From Streptomyces chattanoogensis (lineage in GTDB: Bacteria; Actinomycetota; Actinomycetes; Streptomycetales; Streptomycetaceae), in contig NZ_LGKG01000057.1 in NCBI RefSeq assembly GCF_001294335.1, positions 70,605 to 134,604 on the forward strand: a stretch of 64,000 nt of DNA, written 5' to 3'. Of the stretch, positions 46,434 to 58,536 are shown one piece after another. A program made the translations under genes and the position numbers. The notes beneath the pieces are model-generated. The model worked only from the letters and a program-made list of their open reading frames with translations. It did no database searches and had not been told where the DNA came from. Each line of letters opens with the position of its first letter. Position 1 is the first letter of the stretch.

Positions 46434-49102
46434 TGGAGTCGGCTGAAATCCGCCGCCGCTGGCTGCGCTTCTTCGAAGAGCGTGGGCACACCGTCGTGCC
46501 GTCGGCGTCGCTCATCGCGGACGACCCGACGCTGCTGCTCGTCAACGCGGGCATGGTCCCCTTCAAGCCGTACTTCCTCGGCGAGGTCAAGCCGCCCGCG
46601 CCGCGCGCCACCAGCGTCCAGAAGTGCGTCCGTACGCCGGACATCGAAGAGGTCGGCAAGACCACCCGGCACGGCACGTTCTTCCAGATGTGCGGCAACT
46701 TCTCCTTCGGCGACTACTTCAAGGAAGGCGCCATCAAGTACGCCTGGGAGCTGCTGACCAGCTCGCAGGCCGACGGCGGCTACGGCCTCGACCCCGAGCG
46801 TCTGTGGATCACCGTCTACCTCGACGACGACGAGGCCGAGCGCATCTGGCACGAGGTCGTCGGGGTGCCCAAGGAGCGCATCCAGCGCCTGGGCAAGAAG
46901 GAGAACTACTGGTCCATGGGCGTCCCGGGCCCCTGCGGCCCGTGCTCCGAGATCAACTACGACCGCGGCCCGGAATTCGGCGTCGAGGGCGGCCCGGCCG
47001 TCAACGACGAGCGGTACGTGGAGATCTGGAACCTGGTCTTCATGCAGTACGAGCGGGGCGCCGGCACGGGCAAGGAGGACTTCGAGATCCTCGGCGACCT
47101 GCCCAGCAAGAACATCGACACCGGCCTCGGCCTCGAGCGCCTGGCGATGATCCTGCAGGACGTCCCGAACATGTATGAGACGGACACCCTGCGCGTGGTC
47201 ATCGACAAGGCCACCGAGCTGACCGGCGTCCGCTACGGCGCCGCCCACTCCTCCGACGTCTCGCTGCGCGTCGTCGCCGACCACATCCGTACGGCCACGA
47301 TGCTCATCGGCGACGGCGTCACACCCGGCAACGAGGGCCGCGGCTACGTCCTGCGCCGCATCATGCGCCGCGCCATCCGCAACATGCGCCTGCTGGGCGC
47401 CACGGACCTGGTCGTCGCCGAGCTCCTCGACGTCGTCATCAAGACCATGGGCCAGCAGTACCCCGAGCTCCTGGAGGACCGCCGCCGGATCGAGACGGTC
47501 GCCCTCGCCGAGGAGGCCGCCTTCGTCAAGACGCTCAAGGCCGGCACCAACATCCTCGACACCGCCGTCACGGACACCAAGGCCGGCGGCGGCACCGTCC
47601 TGGCCGGCGACAAGGCCTTCCTGCTCCACGACACCTGGGGCTTCCCGATCGACCTCACCCTCGAGATGGCCGCCGAGCAGGGCCTCTCGGTGGACGAGGA
47701 CGGCTTCCGCCGCCTGATGAAGGAACAGCGGGAGCGCGCCAAGGCCGATGCCCAGGCCAAGAAGAGCGGCCACGCCGACCTGTCCGCCTACCGCGAGGTC
47801 GCCGACAAGTCCGGCGCCACCGAATTCACCGGCTACAGCGCCACCGAGGGCGAGTCCGCCGTCGTCGGCCTGCTGGTCAACGGCGTCCCGGCCCCCGCCG
47901 CCCACGAGGGCGACGAGGTCGAGGTCGTCCTGGACCGCACCCCGTTCTACGCCGAGGGCGGCGGCCAGCTCGCCGACACCGGCCGGATCAAGCTGGACTC
48001 CGGCGCCGTCGTCGAGGTCCGCGACGTCCAGCAGCCGGTGCCCGGCGTCACGGTCCACAAGGGCGTAGTCCAGGTCGGCGAGGTGATCCTCGGCTCGGCC
48101 GCGTACGCCGCCATCGACATCACCCGCCGCCGCGCCATCGCCCGCGCCCACAGCGCCACCCACCTCACCCACCAGGCGCTGCGCGACGCCCTGGGCCCGA
48201 CGGCCGCCCAGGCCGGTTCGGAGAACTCCCCGGGCCGCTTCCGCTTCGACTTCGGCTCGCCGACCGCCGTGCCCGGCTCGGTCCTCACCGACGTCGAGCA
48301 GAAGATCAACGACGTGCTGGCCCGTGAGCTCGACGTCCATGCCGAGGTCATGAGCATGGAGGAGGCCAAGAAGCAGGGCGCCATCGCCGAGTTCGGCGAG
48401 AAGTACGGCGACCGGGTCCGCGTGGTCACCATCGGCGACTTCTCCAAGGAGCTGTGCGGCGGTACACACGTCCACAACACCGCCCAGCTGGGCCTGGTGA
48501 AGCTGCTCGGCGAGTCCTCCATCGGCTCCGGCGTACGCCGCGTCGAGGCGCTGGTCGGCGTGGACGCCTACCGCTTCCTGGCCCGCGAGCACACCGTCGT
48601 CTCCCAGCTGACCGAGCTGGTCAAGGGACGCCCGGAGGAGCTGCCGGAGAAGATCTCCGGTGTCCTGGCCAAGCTGAAGGACGCCGAGAAGGAGATCGAG
48701 AAGTTCCGCGCGGAGAAGGTGCTGCAGGCCGCCGCCGGGCTGGCCGCCGGTGCCAAGGACGTCCGCGGTGTGGCGCTCGCCTCCGGCCAGGTCCCGGACG
48801 GCACCTCCGCCGACGATCTGCGCAAGCTGGTGCTGGACGTCCGCGGCCGGATCGCCGGCGACCGCGCCGCCGTCGTGGCCCTGTTCTCGGTCGCCAACGG
48901 CCGCCCGGTGACGGTCATCGCCACCAACGAGGCCGCCCGCGAGCGCGGCATCAAGGCCGGTGACCTGGTCCGTACGGCCGCCAAGACGCTCGGTGGAGGC
49001 GGCGGCGGCAAGCCGGACGTCGCCCAGGGCGGCGGCCAGAACCCCGCCGCCGTGCCCGAGGCCATCGAGGCCGTCGAGCGGCTCGTCTCCGAGGCGGCCT
49101 GA
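46433..49102 (+). CDS. alaS: Alanyl-tRNA synthetase
   Basis: An 889-residue class II synthetase. The catalytic core starts [19 protein letters not shown] and includes [14 protein letters not shown]; the editing domain carries the zinc motifs HSATH and CGGTH; the C-terminal oligomerisation and C-Ala domains follow. GAGGA precedes the start. It is part of a run DUF948-DUF6167-alaS-ruvX-mltG-aro. Confidence 0.97.
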   Translation: MESAEIRRRWLRFFEERGHTVVPSASLIADDPTLLLVNAGMVPFKPYFLGEVKPPAPRATSVQKCVRTPDIEEVGKTTRHGTFFQMCGNFSFGDYFKEGAIKYAWELLTSSQADGGYGLDPERLWITVYLDDDEAERIWHEVVGVPKERIQRLGKKENYWSMGVPGPCGPCSEINYDRGPEFGVEGGPAVNDERYVEIWNLVFMQYERGAGTGKEDFEILGDLPSKNIDTGLGLERLAMILQDVPNMYETDTLRVVIDKATELTGVRYGAAHSSDVSLRVVADHIRTATMLIGDGVTPGNEGRGYVLRRIMRRAIRNMRLLGATDLVVAELLDVVIKTMGQQYPELLEDRRRIETVALAEEAAFVKTLKAGTNILDTAVTDTKAGGGTVLAGDKAFLLHDTWGFPIDLTLEMAAEQGLSVDEDGFRRLMKEQRERAKADAQAKKSGHADLSAYREVADKSGATEFTGYSATEGESAVVGLLVNGVPAPAAHEGDEVEVVLDRTPFYAEGGGQLADTGRIKLDSGAVVEVRDVQQPVPGVTVHKGVVQVGEVILGSAAYAAIDITRRRAIARAHSATHLTHQALRDALGPTAAQAGSENSPGRFRFDFGSPTAVPGSVLTDVEQKINDVLARELDVHAEVMSMEEAKKQGAIAEFGEKYGDRVRVVTIGDFSKELCGGTHVHNTAQLGLVKLLGESSIGSGVRRVEALVGVDAYRFLAREHTVVSQLTELVKGRPEELPEKISGVLAKLKDAEKEIEKFRAEKVLQAAAGLAAGAKDVRGVALASGQVPDGTSADDLRKLVLDVRGRIAGDRAAVVALFSVANGRPVTVIATNEAARERGIKAGDLVRTAAKTLGGGGGGKPDVAQGGGQNPAAVPEAIEAVERLVSEAA

Positions 49103-49107
49103 CGCAC

Positions 49108-49581
49108 GTGAGTGAGATGCGACGCGGCCGGCGCATCGCCGTGGATGTCGGGGACGCCCGTATCGGGGTCGCCTCGTGCGACCCCGACGGGGTCCTCGCC
49201 ACCCCCGTCGAGACCGTGCCCGGACGTGACGTACCGTCAGCACACCGCCGTCTCAAGGCGATTGTCGACGAGTACGAGCCGCTCGAGGTCGTGGTCGGCC
49301 TGCCCCGCTCCCTCAGCGGGGGAGAGGGGCCGGCCGCGGCCAAGGTGCGCGCCTTCGCCCAGGAGCTGGCGAAGAACATCGCGCCCGTAGGGGTCCGGCT
49401 GGTCGACGAGCGGATGTCGACGGTCACCGCGACCCACGGCCTGCGGGCCTCCGGCGTCCGCAGCAAGAAGGGGCGCTCGGTGGTCGACCAGGCCGCCGCC
49501 GTGGTCATTCTGCAGAGCGCGCTGGAAACCGAACGGACCTCCGGGGAGCCCCCGGGGGAGAGCGTCGAAGTGGTCACCTGA
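49108..49581 (+). CDS. ruvX: RuvX/YqgF RNase-H-fold nuclease
   Basis: A 157-residue protein with RIAVDVGDARIGVASCD (first catalytic Asp), VVGLPRSLSGGEG, VDERMSTVTA (Glu) and QAAAVVILQSALE (last Asp region). The family processes 16S rRNA 5' ends and was predicted to be a Holliday junction resolvase. GTG 49108 begins 6 nt after alaS; ATG 49117 is an alternative. Confidence 0.93.
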   Translation: MSEMRRGRRIAVDVGDARIGVASCDPDGVLATPVETVPGRDVPSAHRRLKAIVDEYEPLEVVVGLPRSLSGGEGPAAAKVRAFAQELAKNIAPVGVRLVDERMSTVTATHGLRASGVRSKKGRSVVDQAAAVVILQSALETERTSGEPPGESVEVVT

Positions 49582-49711
49582 TCGCGATACGGTAACGTTC
49601 CGCGCGATGTGGCGGCGGTTCGAACAGCCGCACGTGCAAGTAGAGGCGGATCGGCACACCGCAATCGCGCTGCCAGGCCGGAGCGCACCGCCTCTCGGCT
49701 CTAGGGGATCG

Positions 49712-51454
49712 ATGACCGAGTATGGCCGGGGCTACGGCTCCGAACCGTGGCATCCCGAGGACCCGCTCTACGGAGACCAGGGTTCCTACGGAGGCCAGGC
49801 ACAGCAGCCCCAGTGGGACGGACGCCAGTCCGTCCCGCCGCAGTCCGTCCCGCAGCAGTACACAGGCCCCCAGCAGCAGTACCAGGGCGGCCACGACGGC
49901 TGGGACGCCGCGGGGACCGGGCAGCTGCCGTACGACCCCTACGACCCCTATGCCCAGCAGGCTCCGGCGGATCCGTACGGCGGGGCGGGCCAGGACTACT
50001 ACGGCCACCAGGACCCGTACCAGCAGCCGCAGCAGCACCAGCCGCAGCAGCACCAGCCGCAGCAGTACGCGCAGCACCAGCAGGTGCCGCACCAGCAGCA
50101 GTACCCGCCGCAGCAGTACGAGCAGTACCAGCAGTACGACCAGTACGACCAGTACGAGCAGCCGGCTGCGCCGCATGCCGAGCCGCCGTACGAGGACACC
50201 GCGGGCGACGACTGGCGGGCCGACCCGGAGCGGCCGCGGGAACCGGAGCCGGAGCACTCGTTCTTCGCCGACAACGACGAGGACGACGAGGACTACGACG
50301 ACGACCCGCGCGACCGGGGCGGACGCGACCGCCGCGGCAAGCGGAACGGCAAGAGCGGGAAGAAGAACAAGCGGCGCAGCGGCACGGCCTGTCTGGTGGT
50401 GACGCTGGTCTTCGCCGGTGCGGTCGGCGCCGTCGGCTATTTCGGCTACGACTTCTTCATGGCCCATTTCGGAGCGGCGCCCGATTACGAGGGCGAGGGC
50501 TCCGGCGATGTGCAGGTCGAGATTCCGGCCGGCTCGTCGGTCGCCGAAATGGGGCAGATCCTCGCGAAAAAGGGCGTGGTCAAGAGCGACGGTGCGTTCA
50601 CCGACGCGGCCGTCGAGAGCGGGAAGGACAAGGTGCTGCAGCCTGGTACGTATTCGCTGCGCAAGCATATGTCCGGTGCCGCGGCGGTCACGCTCATGTC
50701 CGACCCCAAGAGCCGTAACGGCCTCACGATCCGCGAGGGACTGCGGGCCGGTGAGGTCTACAAACTCATCGACAAGAAGCTCAAACTCAAGACGGGCACG
50801 ACCAAACAAGTCGCCAGGAGCCAGGTCAAAAACCTCGGTCTGCCGTCCTGGGCCAATGACTCCGCGAAGATCAAGGACCCGCTGGAGGGCTTCCTCTACC
50901 CGTCCACATACAGCGTGGGCGAAGGTGCGAAGCCGTCCGCGGTCCTCAAGCAGATGGTGGCGCGCGCCAATCAGGTCTACGAGAAGTACAAACTCCCGCA
51001 GAGCGCGCAAAGGCTCCACCTCGACTCGCCGATGCAGCTGCTCACCGTCGCCAGCCTCACGCAGGCCGAAGGCAAGTACAAGCATGACTTCGTCAAGGTG
51101 GCGCGCGTCGTCTACAACCGCCTGAAGCCGGACAACACCGAGACTTACGGTCTGCTGGACTTCGACTCGACGTTCAACTACGCGAAGTCCCAGAGCACCC
51201 TGGACACCGGATCCGTCGACGATCTGCGGAAATTCAACGACCCGTACAACACCTACAAGTTCAAGGGTCTGCCGCCGGGGCCGATCGGCAACCCGGGTGA
51301 GGTGGCGCTGAAATCCGCCATCAACCCGGCCAAGGGCAACTGGTACTACTTCGTCTCGATAAACCCGGAAACGACGCTGTTCGCCGAAACGAACGAAGAG
51401 CACGAGAAGAACCGCCGCATCTACGAAAAGGAACGCGAGAAAGCCAAGCAATGA
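49712..51454 (+). CDS. mltG: Endolytic murein transglycosylase MltG with long Gln/Tyr-rich extension
   Basis: A 580-residue protein that cleaves nascent peptidoglycan glycan strands and so terminates them. Residues 29-150 are a low-complexity Gln/Tyr/Pro segment with repeats such as QQHQPQQHQPQQ and QYDQYDQYEQ, followed by an acidic (184-199) and then a basic patch (201-222). The TM helix is about 224-247. The YceG domain follows, with the catalytic Glu in TQAEGKYKHDF and the SVDDLRKFNDPYNTYKFKGLPPGPIGNPG block. ATG 49712 follows AGGGG. The stop overlaps aroE by ATGA. Confidence 0.93.
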   Translation: MTEYGRGYGSEPWHPEDPLYGDQGSYGGQAQQPQWDGRQSVPPQSVPQQYTGPQQQYQGGHDGWDAAGTGQLPYDPYDPYAQQAPADPYGGAGQDYYGHQDPYQQPQQHQPQQHQPQQYAQHQQVPHQQQYPPQQYEQYQQYDQYDQYEQPAAPHAEPPYEDTAGDDWRADPERPREPEPEHSFFADNDEDDEDYDDDPRDRGGRDRRGKRNGKSGKKNKRRSGTACLVVTLVFAGAVGAVGYFGYDFFMAHFGAAPDYEGEGSGDVQVEIPAGSSVAEMGQILAKKGVVKSDGAFTDAAVESGKDKVLQPGTYSLRKHMSGAAAVTLMSDPKSRNGLTIREGLRAGEVYKLIDKKLKLKTGTTKQVARSQVKNLGLPSWANDSAKIKDPLEGFLYPSTYSVGEGAKPSAVLKQMVARANQVYEKYKLPQSAQRLHLDSPMQLLTVASLTQAEGKYKHDFVKVARVVYNRLKPDNTETYGLLDFDSTFNYAKSQSTLDTGSVDDLRKFNDPYNTYKFKGLPPGPIGNPGEVALKSAINPAKGNWYYFVSINPETTLFAETNEEHEKNRRIYEKEREKAKQ

Positions 51455-52278
51455 GCCCCACACGTCGCGCCGCGGTACTCGGCTCCCCGATCGCGCACTC
51501 CCTTTCCCCGGTGCTGCACCGTGCCGCCTATGACGAACTCGGCCTGACCGGCTGGGAGTACGGCCGCCACGAGGTCGACGAGGCGGGGCTGCCCGGGTTC
51601 ATCGGGAAGCTCGGTCCCGAATGGGCGGGCCTTTCGCTGACCATGCCGCTCAAGCGCGCGGTGATTCCGCTGCTCGACGAGATCACCGGCACCGCGGCCT
51701 CGGTCGAGGCGGTCAACACCGTCGTCTTCACGGCCGACGGACGGCGGATCGGCGACAACACCGATATCCCGGGCATGCTCGCCGCGCTGCGCGAACGCGG
51801 GGTGGAGCGGGTCGAGCGGGCGTCCGTGCTCGGCGCGGGCGCCACCGCTTCCTCGGCGCTGGCCGCGCTCTCCCGGATCTGCACCGGCGAGGTCACCGCG
51901 TACGTCCGCAGCGCCGCCCGCGCCGACGAGATGCGCGGCTGGGGCGAGCGGCTCGGTGTCGCGGTCCGCACCGCCGCCTGGGAGGACGCCGCGGAGGCCT
52001 TCACGGCGCCGCTGACCGTCGCCACCACCCCGGCGGGCACCACCGACGCGCTCGCCGCCGCCGTCCCGGACCGGCCCGGCACCCTCTTCGACGTGCTCTA
52101 CGAGCCCTGGCCGACCGCGCTGGCCACCGCCTGGGCCGACCGCGGCGGCGCGGTGGTCGGCGGCCTCGATCTGCTGGTCCACCAGGCGGTTCTCCAGGTG
52201 GAGCAGATGACGGGCCGCTCGCCCGCCCCGCTGGCCGCGATGCGCAGGGCCGGGGAAACCGCGCTGGCGGCCCGCTGA
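51451..52278 (+). CDS. aroE: Shikimate dehydrogenase
   Basis: A 275-residue NADP-dependent enzyme reducing 3-dehydroshikimate to shikimate. Substrate-binding SPIAHSLSP, the catalytic Lys in LTMPLK, NTDIPG, and the nucleotide loop GAGATASSAL are visible. The ATGA overlap with mltG ties cell wall and aromatic genes into one transcript. It is the first of five aro genes. Confidence 0.94.
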   Translation: MSPTRRAAVLGSPIAHSLSPVLHRAAYDELGLTGWEYGRHEVDEAGLPGFIGKLGPEWAGLSLTMPLKRAVIPLLDEITGTAASVEAVNTVVFTADGRRIGDNTDIPGMLAALRERGVERVERASVLGAGATASSALAALSRICTGEVTAYVRSAARADEMRGWGERLGVAVRTAAWEDAAEAFTAPLTVATTPAGTTDALAAAVPDRPGTLFDVLYEPWPTALATAWADRGGAVVGGLDLLVHQAVLQVEQMTGRSPAPLAAMRRAGETALAAR

Positions 52279-52393
52279 CCGGTATCCGGTCCGATGTCCG
52301 GTCCGCTTCCTGGACCGGCCGCCGCCGGACCCGCCCGACGTGGGAGGATCGGGGGGAGACCGTACGCGGATGAGCAGTACATGAGGAGCACCG

Positions 52394-53574
52394 TTGAGCA
52401 GGTTGCGCTGGCTGACGGCGGGGGAGTCGCACGGCCCCGCACTCGTGGCGACGCTGGAAGGCCTTCCGGCCGGAGTCCCGATCACCACCGATCTGGTGGC
52501 GGACGCGCTGGCCAGGCGCCGGCTCGGCTATGGCCGCGGTGCCCGGATGAAGTTCGAGCGGGACGAGGTCACGTTCCTGGGCGGTGTGCGGCACGGCCTG
52601 TCGCTGGGCTCGCCGGTGGCTGTGATGGTCGGCAACACCGAGTGGCCCAAGTGGGAACAGGTCATGGCGGCCGACCCGGTGGATGCGGAGGAGCTGGCGG
52701 CGCTGGCCCGTAACGCCCCGCTGACCCGCCCCCGCCCCGGTCACGCCGACCTCGCCGGTATGCAGAAGTACGGCTTCGACGAGGCCCGCCCGATCCTCGA
52801 GCGCGCCTCCGCCCGCGAGACCGCCGCCCGGGTCGCCCTGGGCGCGGTGGCCCGCTCCTTCCTCAAGGAGACGGCCGGTATCGAGATCGTCTCGCATGTC
52901 GTGGAGCTGGCCGCGGCCAAGGCCCCGTACGGCGTCTACCCCAAGCCCTCCGACGTCGAGAAGCTGGACGCCGACCCGGTGCGCTGCCTGGACGCCGACG
53001 CGAGCAAGGCGATGGTCGCCGAGATCGACCAGGCGCACAAGGACGGCGACACCCTGGGCGGCGTCGTCGAGGTGCTGGCGTACGGCGTGCCGGTGGGCCT
53101 CGGCTCGCACGTCCACTGGGACCGCCGCCTGGACGCGCGGCTGGCCGGCGCCCTCATGGGCATCCAGGCCATCAAGGGCGTCGAGGTCGGCGACGGCTTC
53201 GACCTGGCGCGGGTGCCCGGCTCCAAGGCCCATGACGAGATCGTCGCCACGGAGGATGGCATCAAGCGGACCTCCGGCCGCTCCGGCGGCACCGAGGGTG
53301 GTCTGACCACCGGCGAACTGCTGCGGGTCCGCGCCGCGATGAAGCCGATCGCGACCGTGCCGCGGGCGCTGGCGACCGTCGATGTGACCACCGGCGAGGC
53401 GGCCCAGGCGCACCACCAGCGCTCGGACGTCTGCGCGGTGCCGGCCGCGGGCATTGTCGCCGAGGCGATGGTCGCGCTGGTCCTGGCCGACGCCGTGGTG
53501 GAGAAGTTCGGCGGCGACAGCGTCGCCGAGACCCGCCGCAACGTCCGCGGCTACCTCGACAACCTGGCGATCAA

Positions 53575-53578
<4 letters not shown>
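52394..53578 (+). CDS. aroC: Chorismate synthase
   Basis: A 394-residue FMN-dependent enzyme converting EPSP to chorismate. Signature GESHGPALV near the N-terminus, [45 protein letters not shown] block and [15 protein letters not shown] are present. It begins with TTG 52394, decided by AGGAG 5 nt upstream. GTGA overlap with aroK. Confidence 0.95.
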
Positions 53579-55217
<1,639 letters not shown>

Positions 55218-55224
55218 GCCGCAA

Positions 55225-55665
55225 ATGACCCAGCGCGTCCTGGTCCTCAACGGCCCCAACCTCGGGCGCCTCGGCTCCCGCGAGCCCGATGTCTACGGCG
55301 CGACCTCCTACACCGGCCTGGTCGAGCAGTGCACCACGCTCGGCAAGGAGCTGGGCTTCGAGGTGGAGGTCCGGGAGACCAACGACGAGGGGGAGATGAT
55401 CCGCTGGCTGCACGAGGCCGCGGACGGCTCCCTCCCGGTCGTTATCAACCCCGGTGCCTTCACGCACTATTCGTACGGAATGCGGGACGCGGCCGCCCAG
55501 CGCACCGCCCCGCTCATCGAGGTGCACATCTCCAACCCGTACGCCCGCGAGGAATTCCGCCACAATTCGGTCATCGCGGCCGTGGCCAGCGGTACGGTCG
55601 CCGGCTTCGGCATCGGCTCGTACCGTCTCGCGCTGCGCGCGCTGGCCGACGAACTCACCGGCTGA
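55225..55665 (+). CDS. aroQ: Type II 3-dehydroquinate dehydratase
   Basis: A 146-residue dodecameric-type dehydratase. [18 protein letters not shown] holds the catalytic Arg and Tyr, [14 protein letters not shown] and [17 protein letters not shown] form the rest of the active site. It starts 7 nt after aroB and ends the aro run, which therefore holds five pathway enzymes (E, C, K, B, Q); aroA and DAHP synthase are not in the window. Confidence 0.94.
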   Translation: MTQRVLVLNGPNLGRLGSREPDVYGATSYTGLVEQCTTLGKELGFEVEVRETNDEGEMIRWLHEAADGSLPVVINPGAFTHYSYGMRDAAAQRTAPLIEVHISNPYAREEFRHNSVIAAVASGTVAGFGIGSYRLALRALADELTG

Positions 55666-55680
55666 CGCACGGGATCGCCT

Positions 55681-55702
55681 CCTCCCGGCGGCAGCCGGGA
55701 GG
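55681..55702 (+). terminator. Hairpin after aroQ
   Basis: A perfect 9-bp stem (55681-55689 with 55694-55702) around GGCA, 15 nt after the aroQ stop. Confidence 0.7.
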
Positions 55703-55848
55703 GTACCGTTCGCAGCAGCACCACCCACGCCGACGGCTGTGGGGCACAACGGCCCGCCGGGGCCGCTGGGTTACCGCATGATGCGCCGGGCCGTACGGCC
55801 CGGCGCTGCGACCGCACACGTCGACCGCACGAGACGGAGAGCCACCGG

Positions 55849-56718
55849 ATGCAGTACGCAGTGGGGGCTCCGCTGCCACCGCCCCGCCGGCCGGGACCGG
55901 GCCTGGGGGCCAACCTGAACTGGACCCCCAACCAGGGGCAGCCCATACCGCCGGGCCCGCCGCCCGCCCCCGCGGCGCCGCCTCCCCCCGCCGCCCCGCC
56001 TCCGCCGCCCGCCCCGCAGCCCGGCTGGAGCGGCCCCGCGCCGTACCAGGAGGCGCCCACCCCGCACAGCACGGACATCACCGGCCACCTCCGGCTGCCC
56101 CCGGGCGCCCCGGTGGCGCTGCCCGACCCGCCCGCCGGTCCCGCCCAGGAGGCCGCCGCGCAGGCCACCGTCGCGGTGCTGCTGATCGGCCCGGCCGGCG
56201 CCGGCAAGACCAGCGTCGCCCGCCACTGGGCCGACACCCGGCGGGTGCCCACCGCGCACATCAGCCTCGACGATGTCCGCGAATGGGTGCGCTCCGGCTT
56301 CGCCGACCCGCAGAAGGGCTGGAACGACAACTCCGAGGCGCAGTACCGCCTCGCGCGTCGCACCTGCGGTTTTGCGGCCCGCAATTTCCTGGCCAACGGC
56401 ATCTCCTGCATCCTCGACGACGCCGTCTTCCCGGACCGCCCGGTCGTCGGCCTCGGCGGCTGGAAGCGGCATGTGGGCCCCGGACTGCTGCCGATCGTGC
56501 TGCTGCCGGGCCTGGAGATCGTCCTGGAGCGCAACGCCCGGCGCAGCGGCAACCGCCGGCTGTCCGACGAAGAGGTGGCGCGGATCCACGGCCGGATGGC
56601 CGGCTGGTACGGCTCCGGGCTGCCGATCATCGACAACTCCCAGCACGACGTCGCCACGACCGTACGGGTGCTGGACGACGTCGTCGCCCGCTCCATCGCC
56701 AGCCCGCCCAGCTGGTAG
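55849..56718 (+). CDS. Proline-rich P-loop kinase-like protein
   Basis: A 289-residue protein. Residues 1-75 are extremely Pro/Ala-rich. The domain from about 108 has Walker A GPAGAGKTS, then SLDDVREWVRSGF, ARNFLANGISCILDD (Walker B-like), and a lid with ERNARRSGNRRLSDEEV. This fits the small-kinase/zeta-toxin/chloramphenicol-phosphotransferase side of the P-loop kinases. The substrate is unknown. GGAGAG precedes ATG 55849. No antitoxin-like gene is adjacent. Confidence 0.8.
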   Translation: MQYAVGAPLPPPRRPGPGLGANLNWTPNQGQPIPPGPPPAPAAPPPPAAPPPPPAPQPGWSGPAPYQEAPTPHSTDITGHLRLPPGAPVALPDPPAGPAQEAAAQATVAVLLIGPAGAGKTSVARHWADTRRVPTAHISLDDVREWVRSGFADPQKGWNDNSEAQYRLARRTCGFAARNFLANGISCILDDAVFPDRPVVGLGGWKRHVGPGLLPIVLLPGLEIVLERNARRSGNRRLSDEEVARIHGRMAGWYGSGLPIIDNSQHDVATTVRVLDDVVARSIASPPSW

Positions 56719-56787
56719 CGCCCGCCCGGTCCCCCGGGCGGCCGTCCCCGACCGGCCGCCCGCGCGGACCGGCCGTACCCTCGGGAT

Positions 56788-57903
56788 ATGTCGGAATTGT
56801 CGGCGGTACACGCGGTCCGACGCACGCGGCTGCGCGACCGCTGCGCCGCAACCGGAAGCACGGCCGCGCTGATCTCGCGCCCCGCCAACGTCCGCTACCT
56901 CACGGGCTGCGCCCCGCCCGGCGCCGCCCTGCTGCTGGGCCCGGCCGATGACGTCCTGGTGTGCGGTATGCCGCTGAGCGGTGACCCGTCAGAGGGGCGG
57001 CCCGCCGAGGACGTACGGATCTCCGTCCTGCCCACCCGCGGCGGCGACCCTGTCGTGGCGGGTGCCGATCTCGCCGCGAAGTCCGGCGCCGACACGCTGG
57101 CCGTCGAGGAGCACCACCTCACCGTCGCCCGCCACCGGGCGCTCGGCCAGGTCGCGCCGCGGATGCGGCTCGTGGACCTGGGGTGCGCGGTCGAGGCGCT
57201 GCGGCTGGTCAAGGACGACGACGAGATCGCCTGTCTGCGGATCGCCGCGGAGATCACCGACCAGGCGCTGGGGGAGCTGCTGGAGTCGATCCTCGTGGGC
57301 CGCACCGAACGGCACCTCGCCCTCGAACTGGAGCGCCGCCTCGTCGACCACGGCGCGGACGGCCCGGCCTTCCCCACCTCCGTCGCGACCGGCCAGAACT
57401 CCGGCTGCAGCGGGCATCTGCCCACCGACCGGCGGGTCGAGGAGGGCGACTTCCTGACCGTGATCCTGGGTGCCAACTACCGCGGCTACCGCTGCGAGAT
57501 CGGCCGGACCTTCGTCATCGGCACCACGCCCGCCGACTGGCAGATCGAGCTCTACGATCTCGTTTTCGCCGCTCAGCGGGCGGGCCGGGAGGCGCTGACG
57601 CCGGGGGTGGAGTGCCGTGAGGTGGACCGGGTGACCCGCCATGTCCTGGTCGCCGCCGGCCACGGCGAGCGGCTCGGACCGTGGACCGGGCACGGCGTGG
57701 GACTCGAAATCGACGAGGACCCTCAGCTGTCACCTGCCGCCATGGGTAAACTGGACGCTTGCGTGCCGGTCACCGTCGAACCGGGGGTTCACCTCCCCGG
57801 CCGCGGGGGTGTCCGGATCGACGACACACTCGTCGTCCGTCCCGAGGCGGACGGCGGGCCCGAGCTACTCACGATCACGACCAAGGAGCTGCTCGCACTC
57901 TGA
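56788..57903 (+). CDS. M24 aminopeptidase-fold protein with altered metal ligands
   Basis: A 371-residue creatinase/Xaa-Pro aminopeptidase homologue next to efp, where actinobacteria usually carry pepQ/pepP. The pita-bread domain is complete ([12 protein letters not shown] with His302, [10 protein letters not shown] with Glu331), but by alignment with E. coli PepP the first metal Asp is Ile226 (TVILGANY), the second is Glu237 (YRCEIGRTF) and the last Glu is Asp345 (GVRIDDT). It is probably a reduced-activity or non-peptidase relative. Its start is ATG 56788. Confidence 0.85.
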   Translation: MSELSAVHAVRRTRLRDRCAATGSTAALISRPANVRYLTGCAPPGAALLLGPADDVLVCGMPLSGDPSEGRPAEDVRISVLPTRGGDPVVAGADLAAKSGADTLAVEEHHLTVARHRALGQVAPRMRLVDLGCAVEALRLVKDDDEIACLRIAAEITDQALGELLESILVGRTERHLALELERRLVDHGADGPAFPTSVATGQNSGCSGHLPTDRRVEEGDFLTVILGANYRGYRCEIGRTFVIGTTPADWQIELYDLVFAAQRAGREALTPGVECREVDRVTRHVLVAAGHGERLGPWTGHGVGLEIDEDPQLSPAAMGKLDACVPVTVEPGVHLPGRGGVRIDDTLVVRPEADGGPELLTITTKELLAL

Positions 57904-57967
57904 GCCGCAGCGGCTCGGTGCCCGGCTTCGTGGTCCCACCACCTGCAGTCCAGGAGATTCCGCAACC

Positions 57968-58534
57968 GTGGCATCCACGAACGACCTCAAGAACGGCATG
58001 GTGCTCAAGCTCGAAGGCGGCCAGCTCTGGTCCGTCGTCGAGTTCCAGCACGTCAAGCCCGGCAAGGGCCCCGCCTTTGTCCGCACCAAGCTCAAGAACG
58101 TGCTGTCCGGGAAGGTCGTCGACAAGACCTTCAACGCCGGCGTCAAGGTCGAGACGGCCACCGTCGACAAGCGCGACATGCAGTTCTCGTACATGGACGG
58201 CGAGTACTTCGTCTTCATGGACATGGAGACCTACGACCAGCTGCACGTCGACAAGAAGGCCGTCGGCAACGCCGCGAACTTCCTGATCGAGGGCTTCACC
58301 GCCACCGTGGCGCAGCACGAGGGCGAGGTCCTCTTCGTCGAGCTGCCGGCCGCCGTCGAGCTCGTGATCCAGGAGACCGAGCCGGGCGTCCAGGGCGACC
58401 GCTCCACCGGTGGCACCAAGCCCGCCATCCTGGAGACCGGCCACCAGATCAACGTCCCGCTCTTCATCACCACCGGCGAGAAGATCAAGGTCGACACCCG
58501 CACGAGCGACTACCTCGGCCGGGTGACCAGCTAA
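57968..58534 (+). CDS. efp: Translation elongation factor P
   Basis: A 188-residue, three-domain tRNA-mimic that relieves ribosome stalling at polyproline. The tip loop is [10 protein letters not shown] with PGKGP at 31-35; the tip Lys33 sits in the palindromic PGKGP reported for actinobacterial EF-P that works without lysine modification. AGGAG precedes GTG 57968. Proline-rich clients abound here, for example the protein at 55849-56718. Confidence 0.96.
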   Translation: MASTNDLKNGMVLKLEGGQLWSVVEFQHVKPGKGPAFVRTKLKNVLSGKVVDKTFNAGVKVETATVDKRDMQFSYMDGEYFVFMDMETYDQLHVDKKAVGNAANFLIEGFTATVAQHEGEVLFVELPAAVELVIQETEPGVQGDRSTGGTKPAILETGHQINVPLFITTGEKIKVDTRTSDYLGRVTS

Positions 58535-58536
58535 CC

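Noticed and set aside
55849..56718. Toxin-antitoxin system with a zeta-like toxin
   Set aside because: No small partner gene lies next to it and the neighbours are aro genes and efp; the kinase similarity alone is not enough.
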